Shown in pieces: positions 24,050-49,154 of a stretch of DNA of 64,000 nucleotides (positions are counted from its first letter, which is position 1; each line of letters begins with the position of its first letter). The notes under the pieces were generated by a model. It was given only the letters and a program-made list of their open reading frames with translations. It was not told where the DNA came from and searched no databases. Source of the DNA: Babylonia areolata. Lineage: Eukaryota > Mollusca > Gastropoda > Neogastropoda > Buccinidae. The stretch lies in assembly GCF_041734735.1 (NCBI RefSeq), contig NC_134888.1, positions 29,773,331 to 29,837,330 of the forward strand, read 5' to 3'. The position numbers and the translations under genes are program-made.

Positions 24050-25738
24050 TTCACACTTCACAGCCCGTCACCACGGTGACACAGACTTCACTCTTCTCTC
24101 TTCACAGCCCGTCACCACGGTGACACAGACTTCACTCTTCACAGCCCGTCACCATGGTGACACAGACTTCACTCTTCTCTCTTCACAGCCCGTCACCACG
24201 GTGACACAGACTTCACTCTTCACAGCCCGTCACCATGGTGACACAGACTTCACTCTTCACTCTTCACAGCCCGTCACCATGGTGACACAGACTTCACTCT
24301 TCACTCTTCACAGCCCGTCACCATGGTGACACAGACTTCACTCTTCACAGCCCGTCAGCATGGTGACACAGACTTCTCTCTTCACAGCCCTTCACCATGG
24401 TGACACAGACTTCACTCTTCTCTCTTCACAGCCCGTCACCATGGTGACACAGACTTCACTCTTCACTCTTCACAGCCCGTCACCATGGTGACACAGACTT
24501 CTCTCTTCTCTCTTCACAGCCCGTCACCATGGTGGCACAGACTTCACTCTTCACAGCCCGTCACCACGGTGACACAGACTTCACTCTTAACTCTTCACAG
24601 CCCGTCACCATGGTGACACAGACTTCTCTTCTCTCTTCACAGCCCGTCACCATGGTGGCACAGACTTCACTCTTCACAGCCCGTCACCACGGTGACACAG
24701 ACTTCACTCTTAACTCTTCACAGCCCGTCACCATGGTGACACAGACTTCACTCTTCAGTCTTCACAGCCCGTCACCATGGTGACACAGACTTCACTCTTC
24801 TCTCTTCACAGCCCGTCACCATGGTGACACAGACTTCACTCTTCTCTCTTCACAGCCCGTCACCATGGTGACACAGACTTCTCTCTTCACTCTGCACAGC
24901 CCGTCACCATGGTGACACAGACTTCACTCTTCTCTCTTCACAGCCCGTCACCATGGTGACACAGACCTCTCTTCACTTTGCACAGCCCGTCACCATGGTG
25001 ACACAGACTTCACTCTTCACAGCCCGTCACCATGGTGACACAGACTTCACTCTTCTCTCTTCACAGCCCGTCACCATGGTGACACAGACTTCTCTCTTCA
25101 CTCTGCACAGCCCGTCACATTGGTGACACAGACTTCACTCTTCTCTCTTCACAGCCCGTCACCATGGTGACACAGACTTCACTCTTCACAGCCCGTCACC
25201 ATGGTGACACAGGCTTCACTCTTCTCTCTTCACAGCCCGTCACCACGGTGACATAGACTTCTCTCTTCTCTCTTCACAGCCCGTCACCATGGTGACACAG
25301 ACTTCACTCTTCTCTCTTCACAGCCCGTCACCACGGTGACACAGACTTCTTTCTTCTCTCTTCACAGCCCGTCACACCGGTGACACAGACTTCACTCTTC
25401 ACTCTTCACAGCCCGTCACCATGGTGACACAGACTTCTTTCTTCTCTCTTCACAGCCCGTCACCACGGTGACACAGACTTCACTCTTCACTCTTCACAAC
25501 CCGTCATCATGGTGATACAGACTTCACTCTTCTCTCTTCACAGCCCGTCACTATGGTGACACAGACTTCTCTCTTCACTCTTCACAGCCCGTCACTATGG
25601 TGACACAGACTTCACTCTTCACAACCCGTCACCATGGTGACACAGACTTCACTCTTCACAGCCCGTCACCATGGTGACACAGACTTCACTCTTCTCTCTT
25701 CACAGCCCGTCACCACGGTGACACAGACTTCTCTCTGC
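24050..25738. repeat. Minisatellite with palindromic core GTCACCATGGTGAC
   Basis: About 40 units of 37-46 bp: CAGCCCGTCACCATGGTGAC, ACAGACTTCACTCTTC with or without TCTCTTCA. Most units keep the full 14-bp palindrome; a minority have CACCACGGTGAC. Downstream, unit spacing varies but the core is the best kept part. Confidence 0.94.
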
Positions 25739-26384
25739 ACTGTGCACTGCCAGCTATGCCCGCGGGGCGTGATGGGGAGATTGTCAAAGGTTCTGCCACA
25801 CTCTTCCGCCTCCCTGGCCGGGAGGAAAGGAGGAGAGGCCATCGTTTGGTTAATGCAAAATACCTGTAGCCATTAGCCACAGGCCGCCCAGAGCCCAGCG
25901 CTTCCCAGCTCCGGTGTCCCTTCCACAAGGACATGGTCCGATCGTTAAACCCACTGAGCCATCGGGGCCCGCATGGGCAACTGCAGTTCCGGTTTACCTG
26001 CGGGGCGCCATTTTGATCTGCTGAGATGATTTGGATGTTTCGAGAGGCGAAGAATAAAAACGGGAATAAAAACCAGCCTTGCGAAATGGAACGAAAGCGA
26101 TAAAATAAAATGAAATGAAATAAAGATTTTATTTTTTAAATACCAACCATAAAGAACGATCAAGCCAGTGGTCGTGAGGCAATATCCAAACCGTTGCTTT
26201 CAGTACATTAACAGAATGATGTACTCTCACCACCACCACCACCACTCACATGGTGTGAAATATTTCAGAGAACAGACAGACAGAGACAGACGCACAGAGA
26301 GAAAAGGAGGAAGAGAAATAGAATTAGGGTGGAATAAGACACAATAAGAAATGGACAATATAATTCCCATGAATGTGAAATGTA

Positions 26385-26420
<36 letters not shown>

Positions 26421-26680
26421 TGTACAAACACTGAGGATGTTTGAGACTCCTCTGTGTGACTGGCGGAGTGAACGTCCTCGCCTTGTTGTGAACATTTGAC
26501 CTGCACATTCAGAACTGCACAAATAAAGCAAACAAAATGTTTGGAATAGTCAAAAGAACGTTTACTTATTTAGACCGTGATATTTTTGCAAAACTATTAC
26601 AAAGCTCAGTTGGATCTCACTTGGAATATGGAAAAACTGTGTGGTACGCCTATCTGAGGTGACAATCCATTGCAATTGAG
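25739..26680. other. Unique sequence, GT microsatellite
   Basis: 25,740-26,030 is relatively GC-rich with GGGCGCCATTTTG (YY1-like on the reverse strand) at about 26,005; GT at 26,388-26,419. No gene supported. Confidence 0.45.
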
Positions 26681-26973
26681 AGGGTTTATTGCCGAGTGGT
26701 TAAATCTGAGGGTCCCGGGTTCGAATCTCGGTAACGGCGCCTGGTGGGTACTAAAGGGTGGAGATTTTTCCGATCTCCCAGGTCAACATATGTGCAGACC
26801 AGCTTGTGCCTGAACCTCCTTCGTGTGTATACGCAAGCAGAAGATCAAATACGCACGTTAAGGATCCTGTAATCCATGTCAGCGTTTGGTGGGTTACGGA
26901 AACAAGAATATACCCACCTTGCACACCTCCGAAAACGGAGTATGGCTGCGTACATGGCGGGGTAAATAAAACA
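26681..26973 (+). repeat. tRNA-derived SINE (plus strand, second family)
   Basis: Head with TTGCCGAGTGGTTAAA (A-box) and GGGTTCGAATCTCGG (B-box); body with CCCAGGTCAACATATGTGCA, AGCAGAAGATCAAATACGCA, AATCCATGTCAGCGTTTGG and CCTCCGAAAACGGAGTATGG; A-rich end. Related fragments lie at 32960-33147 and 34262-34340. Confidence 0.85.
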
Positions 26974-27049
26974 TAAAAAGGCGCGTTATTTTATTTTATT
27001 TTTTTTTATAGAAAAATGTTACATGTCTCTCTGAGTGTGTATGTGTGCG

Positions 27050-27200
27050 TGCCTGACATCTAATTGAATGACACAAGAAGTGAATGATTAGCTCCCAATG
27101 GCAGCCGTCAGTCGGCTCTAACCTGTTGTGCAAATGACCTCGTGTTTGTAAAGCGCTTAGAGATTGATCTTCGACGAAGGATAGGCGCTATACAAGTATC
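27050..27200 (+). repeat. SINE 3' tail with GCGCTATACAAGTATCC end
   Basis: GCTCCCAATGGCAGCCGTCA, GTCGGCTCTAACCTGTTGTG, GTAAAGCGCTTAGAGATTGA, GGCGCTATACAAGTATCC. This tail sequence is common at the 3' ends of animal SINEs and LINEs. It directly abuts the next SINE. Confidence 0.65.
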
Positions 27201-27204
27201 CATA

Positions 27205-27451
27205 TCAGTTTCAGTTTCACTTTCTCAAGGAGGCGTCACTGCGTTCGGACAAATCCATACACGCTACACCACATCTGTTGAGCAGATGCCTGACCAGCAG
27301 CATAACCCAACGCGCTTAGTCAGGCCTTGAGTGCATGCTTACATATTTGTGTACCTATGAAAGTGGATTTCATTTTACGTAATTTCGCCAGAGGACAACA
27401 CTCTCGTTGCCATGGGTTCTTTTTCAGTGCGCCAAGTGCGTGCTGCACACG

Positions 27452-27482
<31 letters not shown>

Positions 27483-27606
27483 TAGACGCTCAGTTTGATT
27501 TTCCAGTCAAACTTAGGAGAAAGGGCGAGAGCGGGATTCGATCCCACACCCTCACGGACTCTCTGTATTGGCAGCTGAGCGTCTTAACCATTCTGCCACC
27601 TTCCTC
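27205..27606 (-). repeat. tRNA-derived SINE (minus strand), near full length
   Basis: The best copy of the family in the window. Minus-strand head GGTGGCAGAATGGTTAAGAC (A-box) and GGGATCGAATCCCGCTC region (B-box), core with GAGGTCCCGTGTGCAGCA and CATGGCAACGAGAGTGTTG, and 3' part with GTTATGCTGCTGGTCAGGCA ending in CTGAAACTGAAACTG. Confidence 0.88.
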
Positions 27607-28831
27607 CATATCAATAAACAAAAAGTGTACAGAAGATCTAAAAAAAAAAAAAAAAAGCTTGTACATGAATGCAGGCACATGACTTACAATAATCGATCAA
27701 CTTATCCAAAATCATTCGCCCTTGAGGGCAGAAGGGTACTTGGCGATCTCATTGAGACATGAATTATAAACTTATCAGCGATCATGTTGATGTATTTTGG
27801 GTCAGTTCTTCTCTGCTCCGTGAAACCCAACCCCACAAGAAATACTGACGGATTTTATTTCATTCTCTTTTTTTTCCCAACATTCAAATACAATACAACA
27901 AAGTTTTGGTTCAGTGATAGAGTTACAATTGTATGTTATCAATTGCCATCTCATCTAAAGCTAGCACTATCTACTAATTCATTCAAGAATCAACCGGACA
28001 ATTCCACAGAATTCTCAACTACTTCTCAGAAAGTTTTGACGAATAAATAAACTTGAAAATGAAGCGTTGAATCTTGACCAAAATTTCTACCAAAACATGT
28101 TATGAAACAAAGAAGGGACAATTTAAAAGCTTCAAAGCCTGCATCGCCCCTTTCCTACTACTACTTCCACTACCACCTCCACCACAGCTACTGCTACTAC
28201 AGCTACAACTTCTTCTGCTGCTAAAAAAAAAAAAAAAAAAAAAAAAAAATCACTGGCAAAATAATAGAAAGTGAACCTCGTTCACCAGTAACCACCCGAA
28301 AGCATGTGCCACACGACTGCACGTGAAGCGTTCCCTGCCATCACCACACCGTGTACCTGGCCAGGGAGTTCGTGAGACCATGTATGCGCAACAGGTGACA
28401 ACACACCTTCACCTTGACCTGACACGTGACGAGCAATGACGATGTGACGATGACGGCAACAGCCTTTGCTGGACATTGGTGAGAAGAGTTATGTAAGAAG
28501 AGTTTTAAAAAGGCATTGTCACACTGATTCTTAAGCCAAAGATCCAACAAACAAGAACCTGTCTGGAAGGGAAGGGAAACGCAAATCCGTGTGCACATTC
28601 GCGAGCTTTCCTTCAATGGGCAATAACTAGTGTAAATGGTAAAGGAATTTAGGAAAAGCAAAAGTTGTTTCCCATTAACACAGAAGACAGCGTTTCAGAG
28701 CTCTTCAGTTTGTGGTGGGCTGTTGATATTCAGTTCGGGGCCCGGGAAGACGACATTTGATTTTCTAGAGGAACACGAGCTGAGGAACATAAAGACAGAA
28801 GATTTAAAGCAATGCAAAGCAAACACTAAAG

Positions 28832-28884
<53 letters not shown>

Positions 28885-28901
28885 CCACACACAACACACA
28901 C

Positions 28902-28950
<49 letters not shown>

Positions 28951-29284
28951 GAACGCGCGCGATCACAAATACACACATACACGACTGCACAAAAAACTAT
29001 ATCAGTACAACGTACTCCGTTTATCGTTCATACGCTCACAGACGGACGAATGTTGAACGTTTCTAATTTTATGTCAACATTGTAATCGATAAATTTAGTT
29101 ATTGGATAGCTTACTGATCTGGAGATAACTCATTTCTGCCTTTATGGTGATTGCATCACACTTGTCACGTTAACTGATTCAGGCTTTGGTGCATTTACGG
29201 GACTATCATACAGCTTAATCAAAGGCATAACTATTTCAAGAGGAATCATGTGCTGCGTATCTTATCATCAGACGACTGTGTACA
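27607..29284. other. Unique sequence with poly-A and CA tracts
   Basis: A-run at 28,223-28,248 after (CTA)-rich sequence; long CA tract at 28,834-28,949. No gene recognised on either strand. Confidence 0.55.
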
Positions 29285-29505
29285 TGATGCTGTGTTCCGA
29301 GGTCTGGATACACATGCTGTGTCCATAGGATTGTATACTTACGCTGTGTCCATAGGATTGTATACATATGCTGTATCCATAGGATTGTATACTTATGCTG
29401 TGTTCAGAGGGCTGTATACATATGCTGTGTCCATAGGATTGTATACTTATGTTGTGTTCAGCAGAGGGCTGTATACTACATTATGTTCAGAGAGCTGTAT
29501 ACACA
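29285..29505. repeat. 27-bp tandem repeat
   Basis: Eight units of GTCCATAGGATTGTATACTT, ATGCTGT and the variant GTTCAGAGGGCTGTATACAT. Confidence 0.9.
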
Positions 29506-30066
29506 TGCTGAAAAGAAAGAAAGATATTAAGAGAAAAAACATACGGCTATACCACTCATTTCAACATTTACCTAGAACCAGTAAAGCACCTAAAACCACG
29601 TGAACCAAAATAAAACGTTTCAAAAACGTTTGCACGCTATCTGGGAATGCGACAGCCTTTCGGAAGCAGTCGGAACAAGTAATTCATGTTAATGTATATA
29701 TAGACATTTCATCTTTCTCTCTAAGTGAGATAATAACATTGGAAATGACGATACTCATATCATAATCAAATAAAACATAAGACTTCATTTTGCTTCCTGC
29801 AAAATCATATATCTGTAAGTGTAAAAAATATTAATAAGAGAAGAAATACCTCAGTTCAATATATCTAGTAAGTTATTGAAAAGCATGTATGCAACAGAAA
29901 AAACAGATTGTTTTGTCAAACTGTATGAATTATGTTTAGCTGATTCCACACAATTTGGCATTACTATATGATAATATAATCAAAATTACAAAAGTGGTAT
30001 GAAACCATTCCCACTGATTTTTAAAAAAAATGAAAGAAAGAAAAAAGAATGGTTATGTACAGCATA

Positions 30067-30136
<70 letters not shown>

Positions 30137-30527
30137 TGTGTATATGTTATTTATTATTCTGAACATATGCGTAAATAAAACACATACAAAAATTAAACAT
30201 AATTCATTATCTATTATCGTATTACGAGATAACATTTTATTCTTCTTTATTTCCTTAGGGTGGTTTTGTTTGTTTGTTTGTTTGTTTTTTTGTTTTGTTT
30301 TGTTTTGTTTTTTATGTGTATTTTTTCTGTTCTGTTGTCAAATTTTCATGTCTGTTTTTCCTTTATATGTGTGTATATGTGTGCATGTATGTTCATTTAA
30401 TTGTGTATGTATGTGTGTCAGTGTGTGTGTGCGTGTGTGTGTGGTTTATTTTTGGTTGTTTCGTTGTTTGTTTGTTTTTTCGTGGTTGCGCCTCTGGAAT
30501 ACAATGTAAAACAACTACTATTGCTAC

Positions 30528-30583
<56 letters not shown>

Positions 30584-30748
30584 CTTACCAATGGTGAATT
30601 GATATTAAGCAAATGAACCGGCAGCAGATCGAACACCGGAAAAAAAATCATTTCGTTATGGAACAAAATGCCGTCTATTTTCATACGAAGAGACAATAAA
30701 AGCCTTCCGTACAATTGATGACTATGCGAAGCTGCACACCATTCATTT

Positions 30749-30830
<82 letters not shown>

Positions 30831-31329
30831 AATAATAAGGATAGTAATTCTCTTCAGCAACAGATTTACTGTGCGTTTCCTTTTATTTTGGTGCATTCCG
30901 GCTATTATTGTCAAGTTATCTGACCGGAAGTAGACGACCATAATTGTTTTGGTGCGATGTAGTGGCGTACGTTTGCATGGTAGGTAAAAAGGCGTAGAAC
31001 TTGTACTTAAGTAATGTTCGATGTAAGGAAGGGTGTCAGTACTTTTACTCGTCCGTTATTTCAGTTCGTGTGTGATCTTTCGATTAATAAACAAGCTAAT
31101 GTTGATCAACGCTGACGAAGAAAATGCGGGGCTCGTTGGCGTACGTGTCGCTCATCGTCAAACGGACTGGCTGAGATAAATGCCCAAGCTGCTTAGTGCT
31201 TGGCGTTAACTAGTAGAATCCAAACCCTGTAGCAAAATATAAATCAACATTGGGTGTAACAAGTACAGTTTTATTTTAAGGAAGTAGTCCTTGAACGCTG
31301 TTATACTCTGTAACTTCTCCGAACCTGAA
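29506..31329. other. AT-rich unique sequence with microsatellites
   Basis: (TA)n at 30,070-30,133, (TAG)n at 30,528-30,583, CA at 30,751-30,828. 30,900-31,330 is more CpG-containing, with a second CCGGAAGT at about 30,922. No gene recognised. Confidence 0.55.
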
Positions 31330-31400
31330 CTCGGTACCCTGTGTCCGGAAGTGAAGTGAGACGAAGAAAATGGCTGCGGTTGGGTGCCCACAGGGAAACA
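31330..31400 (+). promoter_or_regulatory. Candidate housekeeping-type promoter or TSS region upstream of NKAP
   Basis: A GTCCGGAAGTGA sequence at about 31,340-31,360 fits an ETS/GABP site, followed at about 20 bp by AAAATGGCTGCGG, which resembles a YY1 start-site element. Such pairs are typical of TATA-less housekeeping promoters in animals. Local CpG content is higher than in surrounding DNA. It lies 3 kb upstream of the NKAP start codon on the same strand, so it could drive a 5'UTR exon that splices to the acceptor before 34358. This is inference from motifs only. Confidence 0.3.
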
Positions 31401-32959
31401 TTCTATTATGATATTGTAATAAAATGTTGCTGCTGTGCGTTTTTAAAACATGAGATAAAACGGCCAAAGGATGAAAGAACATCGCCAGATGATCGTCAGG
31501 TAGTGACATATCAAACGAGAATTTCACTACTCCTTATAAAGTGGTTATGCCATGCCAAAAAAACAACATAAACTAGTAAAAGAGAATAAAATTAGAAAGA
31601 ACAATGCTATTCCTGTGCCTTTTGCCTGAATTTGTATTGCAGCAACAGTTATGAGAAATGCGTTATGATTGCCCATTCTGCCTATTTAGATGATTCTCCA
31701 AGTCCAACAGTTTACAGTCAACAGTTGATAATTCGCCATCGATCAGTATGTTAGAAATCCCCATAACATTCCACTAAGTCTGATTTGGACTTTTTTCCAG
31801 TGGGCTATTTGGATTTTATTTCTTCACTTCTTTTTAAAAGTAGATTGGTGTCGATCCCATATCAACACTGAACACAACAGGTTGGGAAACCCTCAGTGGA
31901 TCTGATATTTTCAGTGAAAGAGCAGTTGATTTCAGAGGGGGGACATTTTTTCACTGGAAAAAAACAAAACCTCTTAAGAATTACCAATTAACCCTGCACC
32001 CCACCAGGGGCCTAAGGCAGACCCTGGACCCCGACATTTTCAGAGGAAACACACCTGGACAATTCCTCAGCTTGACACAGTGTTTGGCACTCCCAATAGA
32101 TCCGAATGAGAACGACTGTCAAATTTTGCTGCACCTCATTTTATGTATGTAAAGAAGATTCCCATCTGTCTTCCCTTCAATTGCCTTGTAACTCAGTGGT
32201 GTACCTTATTACTGGTGGAATGGGCTGTCAAAGTGATAGGGGACCAATTAAATTCCACTACAGTTGATTAGGCAAGATGACAGCTGTCAAAGCGATGGAT
32301 GGTCTTTGAATCTCCACTTGCTCCTTTCAGAGTCATTAGGGGCAGGGGTTAGAGTGTGTGTAGGCATAGGTTAAGGGGTACAAAACAGTCCACAAAATCA
32401 TGAAAATGCTTTGAAAGAAGTATAAAATTCACTGTAGCTGGTGAAATTGTGCCTTCATCAGTAAGCTGCATCTTCATGAAGCTTTTGCTTTGAATGCATA
32501 AACATGCTCTGTGATTGGCTTAAGAGCTGTCAGGGGAATAACACTTTCTGTTGGAGGTTCACCCATCCACTGGTGGCATAGCCGCTGCAAAAAAAAGATA
32601 GCTGTGAATGTGAAGATTTTGTTCAAGTCATGAAATGAGTTTTTAAATGGTATTATTAGTATTACTATTAATTGCACTTTGATTACTTAAAATGCCTCTC
32701 ATTTATTGGTTTTTTTTTCCACTTTCCTTTTGTATTTCCGTTCACAAAAATGAATTGGTATCACATTGCCAGCAGTGATAAAGGCTTTGTCCCTCTTGTT
32801 TTAAATTGCAGCACAGCGCTTGACACTGACAGCTTTACTGTTGTTGCTTTCTTCTTTTGTGTGTTTAGGTAGGGTGGGGGAGGATTGTATTTTGCTTTGT
32901 TATTTCAGATGGTGTCATTTAAAAAAAAAATTAAGCCTTTTGTATATAAACATTCAACA
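31401..32959. other. Unique sequence, possibly 5' intron of NKAP
   Basis: No repeat array and no exon recognised. If the promoter at 31.35 kb is real, this would be intron; a GTCAG|GTAGTG donor-like site lies near 31,499. Confidence 0.35.
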
Positions 32960-33147
32960 AAGAATCTCAGGGTCCTGGGTTTTGAATCTTGGTCATGGCA
33001 CCTGGGGGGTCTGTACAGATTTACCAGGTCCACAGATGTGCAGATCTGCCAGTGTCTAAGTTGTGTATGCATATTACACACATGCAGAAGATCAAATATG
33101 TACCAAAAACATTTGTAACCCATGTCAGCATTTCAGGACTTCCATTA
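32960..33147 (+). repeat. Diverged SINE fragment (same family as 26681-26973)
   Basis: AATCTCAGGGTCCTGGGTTT (B-box region decayed), CCAGGTCCACAGATGTGCAG, TGCAGAAGATCAAATATGTA, AACCCATGTCAGCATTT. More diverged than the 26.7-kb copy. Confidence 0.8.
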
Positions 33148-34261
33148 ACGCGCATATGTGCGTCCCTGACTCTCTTAAATGAGAGAGGACGCACTACAGT
33201 TTTGGTTAGGGAGTCCGCGAGACGCACTATAAAATCGGCATCAATCGAAACATAATGAGCACGGTCAAAAAACAGTGCTCACTTCTTCTCGTTTCCCTAG
33301 TCTTCGGTTGGCATCTTAGCTTCACAAAATTGGAGACTGCTGCAGAGTTCATTACTATCATCTTATCTCCCTTTACAGAAAACTGTTGCCCATTTCCGGT
33401 AGGCTCATGAGGTTTGTCAAATATTCTGTGATACCGTTCAAAATCAGAATGCCTCCGCTGGCTTCATGCTCCAAAATGCAAACAAGACGAAAAGGCATAT
33501 TCTGAATCAGCCAGTGTCGATCAGCCAGCCTCAAAAGGGGTGGATCACCGAAAAAGAAAAGCCGCACTTACCAATGTTCATGGGAGTAAGAATTCAAATG
33601 GCTGCAGTACAATGAACTATGAAGACACATGTAATGAAGTGCAGAACTTGTATGAAATTCGCAGTCGGATCATCGTGCAACTCCCGGGAAATAAATGCAT
33701 TTGTGACAGGATCAACAAAATTTCAAAATTCATCCTTGAACAGCTTTTCTTTTTCAGTGGTTCACTCCTGTCACTCTTTCTCTCTCTCTCTCACTGTGTG
33801 CTGTGTGTGTGTGAGGGGGCAGGGGGTGAGTGGTGTGTGTATCTGAGTGTCTGTGTGTGCATGTGTATCTCTCTCTGTCTCTGTCTCTGTTTCTATCTCT
33901 CTCTCTCGCGCGCGCGCGCGCACTGTAGTGTGTGTGTGTGTGCATGTGTACCCCTCTGTTTTTCTGTATGTGTGCATGTGTATCTCTCCCTCTGAGGGAG
34001 TGAGTGAGCATGTGTGAGTGTGTCTGTCTCTTTCACTCTTTGAACATGTATTTGTGAATGCATGTGAACTGATTGTAAGGCAGTGTGTGGTGTGTTTGGA
34101 TGAAAGAATGGTTTCTTGACCTGCGACTGATCGGACTCACTAGAACCACATGAGGACTCCCTAAAATACCTGAGTGGGAGTCCTGTGGACTCTGAGCAGA
34201 CCAACTGTAGGAAGCCCTGGCATTTGTTGGTTAATCACTTAATGCCTAATGGAAAGAAGAA
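33148..34261. other. Unique sequence with CT/GT low complexity
   Basis: 33,775-34,030 is CT- and GT-rich with (CG)n at 33,906-33,921. No exon supported. Confidence 0.5.
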
Positions 34262-34340
34262 AACATCCCCAGCATGCGTACCTCCTCAAATGGAGTATAT
34301 GTGGCCACATTGTGGGGCGAAAATGGTCATGAATGCAAGT
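34262..34340 (+). repeat. SINE 3' fragment abutting the NKAP start exon
   Basis: Similar to the 3' part of the SINE at 26681-26973: the order 'ACCTCC..AA.GGAGTAT..G..ACAT.G.GGGG.AAA' is kept. It ends about 18 bp before the TTGCAG acceptor that precedes the NKAP ATG. It contributes an upstream ATG (34274) that is in frame with NKAP. Confidence 0.6.
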
Positions 34341-34357
34341 GTGCTGATCTGTTGCAG

Positions 34358-46332
<11,975 letters not shown>

Positions 46333-48560
46333 GGACTGGGCCTGTCATGGGGGGAAGTCTGGACGCTCCATGGTGTCCAGCAGTGCTGTCAGCACTGACC
46401 GTGTTGTTCTTGTTCAGCCCCAAGGTTTCTTTGGAAACTGCTAACAGTGTAGGAAATTGTTGTGTTTTTTTTGTTTGTTTGTTTGTTTTTTTAATGTATC
46501 AACTTGTACTGGAGTTTTTGATGTGATTTGCTTTGGGAAAAAATCAGAAATATAGAAAGGAGACAGCTTTCAACTTTGCCAGAGTTTGTGCATAAATTCA
46601 CGACTGATTCAGTGTTTTCCTGCAGGAAACTAGGGTTGTTTTTCTTTTTTCGTTTTCAGGGTTTTAAGAGTAATGGGAGCAGCAAATATTGCTGCAAATG
46701 TGGAAAGTATACTGTAGCACACACCAGTCACATAGTGGATAAAATGCTGGCTTGTTTCCTGATCACTGAGAGGACAGGGGAAGCAGACAGCAGCAGTGTA
46801 GAACTGACACCCCAGACCTATAGGTCCTGGGGACTGTCAACAGCTGAGCCAAATTCTGTGGCCTTTCATGCCCTGCTTTCATGGTGACCTGTTTTTATTC
46901 CCCTCCACTTCTGTGCTTGGGGTGAGTCCTGTCAAGGTCTTCGGTGTTGGCAGGTTCATGAAGCACTGATGTCAGAGGAAAGTGGTGGCAGTCTCCACTC
47001 TGGGGAACACTCACTCAGTTTGGCTCCGCCACTCAGAGATCACCGTCATCAGCAGGGGGTGTAGAAGGTGGTGTCCTAAGTACAGTTAAATCAGAACAGG
47101 CACTGCTGAACACCACCAGAGAGACTCAGCAGCAGTGCTGAGTCTCTGAAGTGAATCCTCCTGACATTGATAGTTCCCTTTGGACTGCTGGCACTGGGAC
47201 TGCGTTTAGTTATGATTAACTTTTTTTCTTATATTAAGTATGTTCCAGGGTGTATGCTGCAAAGTAATAAATGGATGCCAAAAAAGTGAAGCCTGCATAG
47301 TTGATGGAACTCCATCAGAATGGTCAGCCAAGTTGATTGGGGAAAAGTGGTCAGAAGTCTGCTGACATGAAAATGGGTTGGGTACTGACTGCCAGCTGGG
47401 GTCAGAGGCACGGTGTACAAGCCATGAGGTAGTGATGGACACAGCTCAAACATAAACTGAATTATTGGCCTGTGGGCATTCTGTTTGTGTGTTTGAATTT
47501 ATTGTTATTTTGTGGTGTTTTATGGTATGCAGTTAGCACACTGGCCTCCCCAGTCTGATACAGCAGGTTGTATGGTCACTGTCACACATGTATGCTGTTC
47601 AGTAGTGTGTTGTCACTGTCAGTGTCACACAATATACACTGTTCAGTAGTGTGTTGTCACTGTCAGTGTCACACGGTATACATTCTTCAGCGGTGTGTTG
47701 TCACTGTCTCATAATACACACTGCTCACTGCTTGGTTTTAACTTTAGATTGCTGTCACTTTGTATTCATCCTCATTAACAGTCACAAATTCTCATGATCA
47801 CATCCAGAACATGAACTTATTTTGAGAACATGCTATAGAAGGGCAGTTTGGTAGTTCAGATAGGTTTTGTACTGTTCACACATTGCATGATTTGCAATGG
47901 CCTTCTTCTTTATGTGTAGTTGGCACATAACTTTGTTCATCATATGAGACACACAGAGAGGAGGATTTGTCACTGAAGTTTACAAGTACCTGCAGCATAC
48001 TGACTTATAATTTTGTTGGGAGTATGTGTCCAGTCTGCCTTGGGTTAGTTTTGAAGAAAGTGATTGTACAAGACTTTTGAGGACACCACTGCTTTCAGAA
48101 AGTACTGTCAGGGGATTGACAACTTGAGGTCCTATGCTGGTTATTTCATTATTGGCTTGGCTTTGACAATACAAATTTATAATGAATTTGACTACAAAAG
48201 TTTGTTGTTTTTTTTAAATTGTGCTTTTATTTGGTAAGTGAAGTGAAATCAGTTAGGGCAGCTTCAGTTGATTTAAGTTTCAAAATGGAGCACTCGTGGT
48301 TTGATAGACATAAGGACTGGTGTTTGCTGGCTTTTGTCAGTGTTGTTGGTGGAGAGTGAACATGATTTTTAGCTGTCAGACTGAATGTTCAGCCTTGGCG
48401 CCCCTCCGCCCCACACCCACTCCTGTGTAGTTGGTGTGAACACAGACCTACAGTTACTCTGACAACATCACAGTGTCCTCTCACCTGTACAGACTGTATA
48501 AAGTTATCTTTGTTGTCTTACTCTTGAATTGTCAAGTCATTTGGAATTCATTAAAAAAAA
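46333..48560 (+). other. NKAP: NKAP 3' untranslated region and 3' flank
   Basis: No supported coding sequence follows the stop. Candidate poly(A) signals are AATAAA at 47266-47271 and ATTAAA at 48550-48555, the latter at the start of an A-run that could be a genomic tract. Three roughly 50-bp repeats around 47,575-47,715 (units ending TCACTGTCAGTGTCACAC) lie in this stretch. Open frames here have no recognisable product. Confidence 0.5.
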
Positions 48561-49154
48561 AAAAAAAAGTTAAGAACTGCAATGTGTACTTTTGTTTTGT
48601 TTTCATGTAAATGTATCTGTCAAGTCCATCACCATATCTTTAGTTCTTCAGACGATTGAGTCTGTCACTATCCAAGCATTCATTTTCGCTAATTACCAGT
48701 GTGTATGTGTGTGTGCGTGCATTTTGCCAGTATAAACCAGATTCATGGACAGATGACATCCTCATATATCCTCCTCAATCTGTATACAGTAAAAAAAACA
48801 GCTGAAAACATCACAGATGAACAAACAAGTTATCTTTCAAGAAAATAACATGAAGCACTTTGCCTGTTAATGAAACCAAGCACCTCAGTGTCGAATCAAA
48901 ACCATATTGCTGGCCTTGTTTGAAAAGTATGCATTCTGACAATTCACTAAAATGGAGATGGTATTGTGGACTTGTATCATCTTCACATACATGTTCTACA
49001 TGGTTAAGAAGCATATAAAAATCATTAATAAGCAAGTGAACAAAACTGTTTTCTTAAGAAAACAAAAAGAATGAAAACTTGCATCAGGTAACAAGGCTGT
49101 CAGCTATACATGCCTTTCCAGAGTGACTGGTGGTCAACATCCACCCCATAACCA
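48561..49154. other. Intergenic unique sequence
   Basis: Nothing recognised on either strand. Confidence 0.5.

Noticed and set aside
24050-25738. CRISPR-like array
   Set aside because: Spacers are themselves repeated, the genome is eukaryotic, and there are no cas genes.
46528-46887. Open frame of about 119 residues after the NKAP stop
   Set aside because: No ATG start in good context, no domain, lies in the expected 3'UTR.
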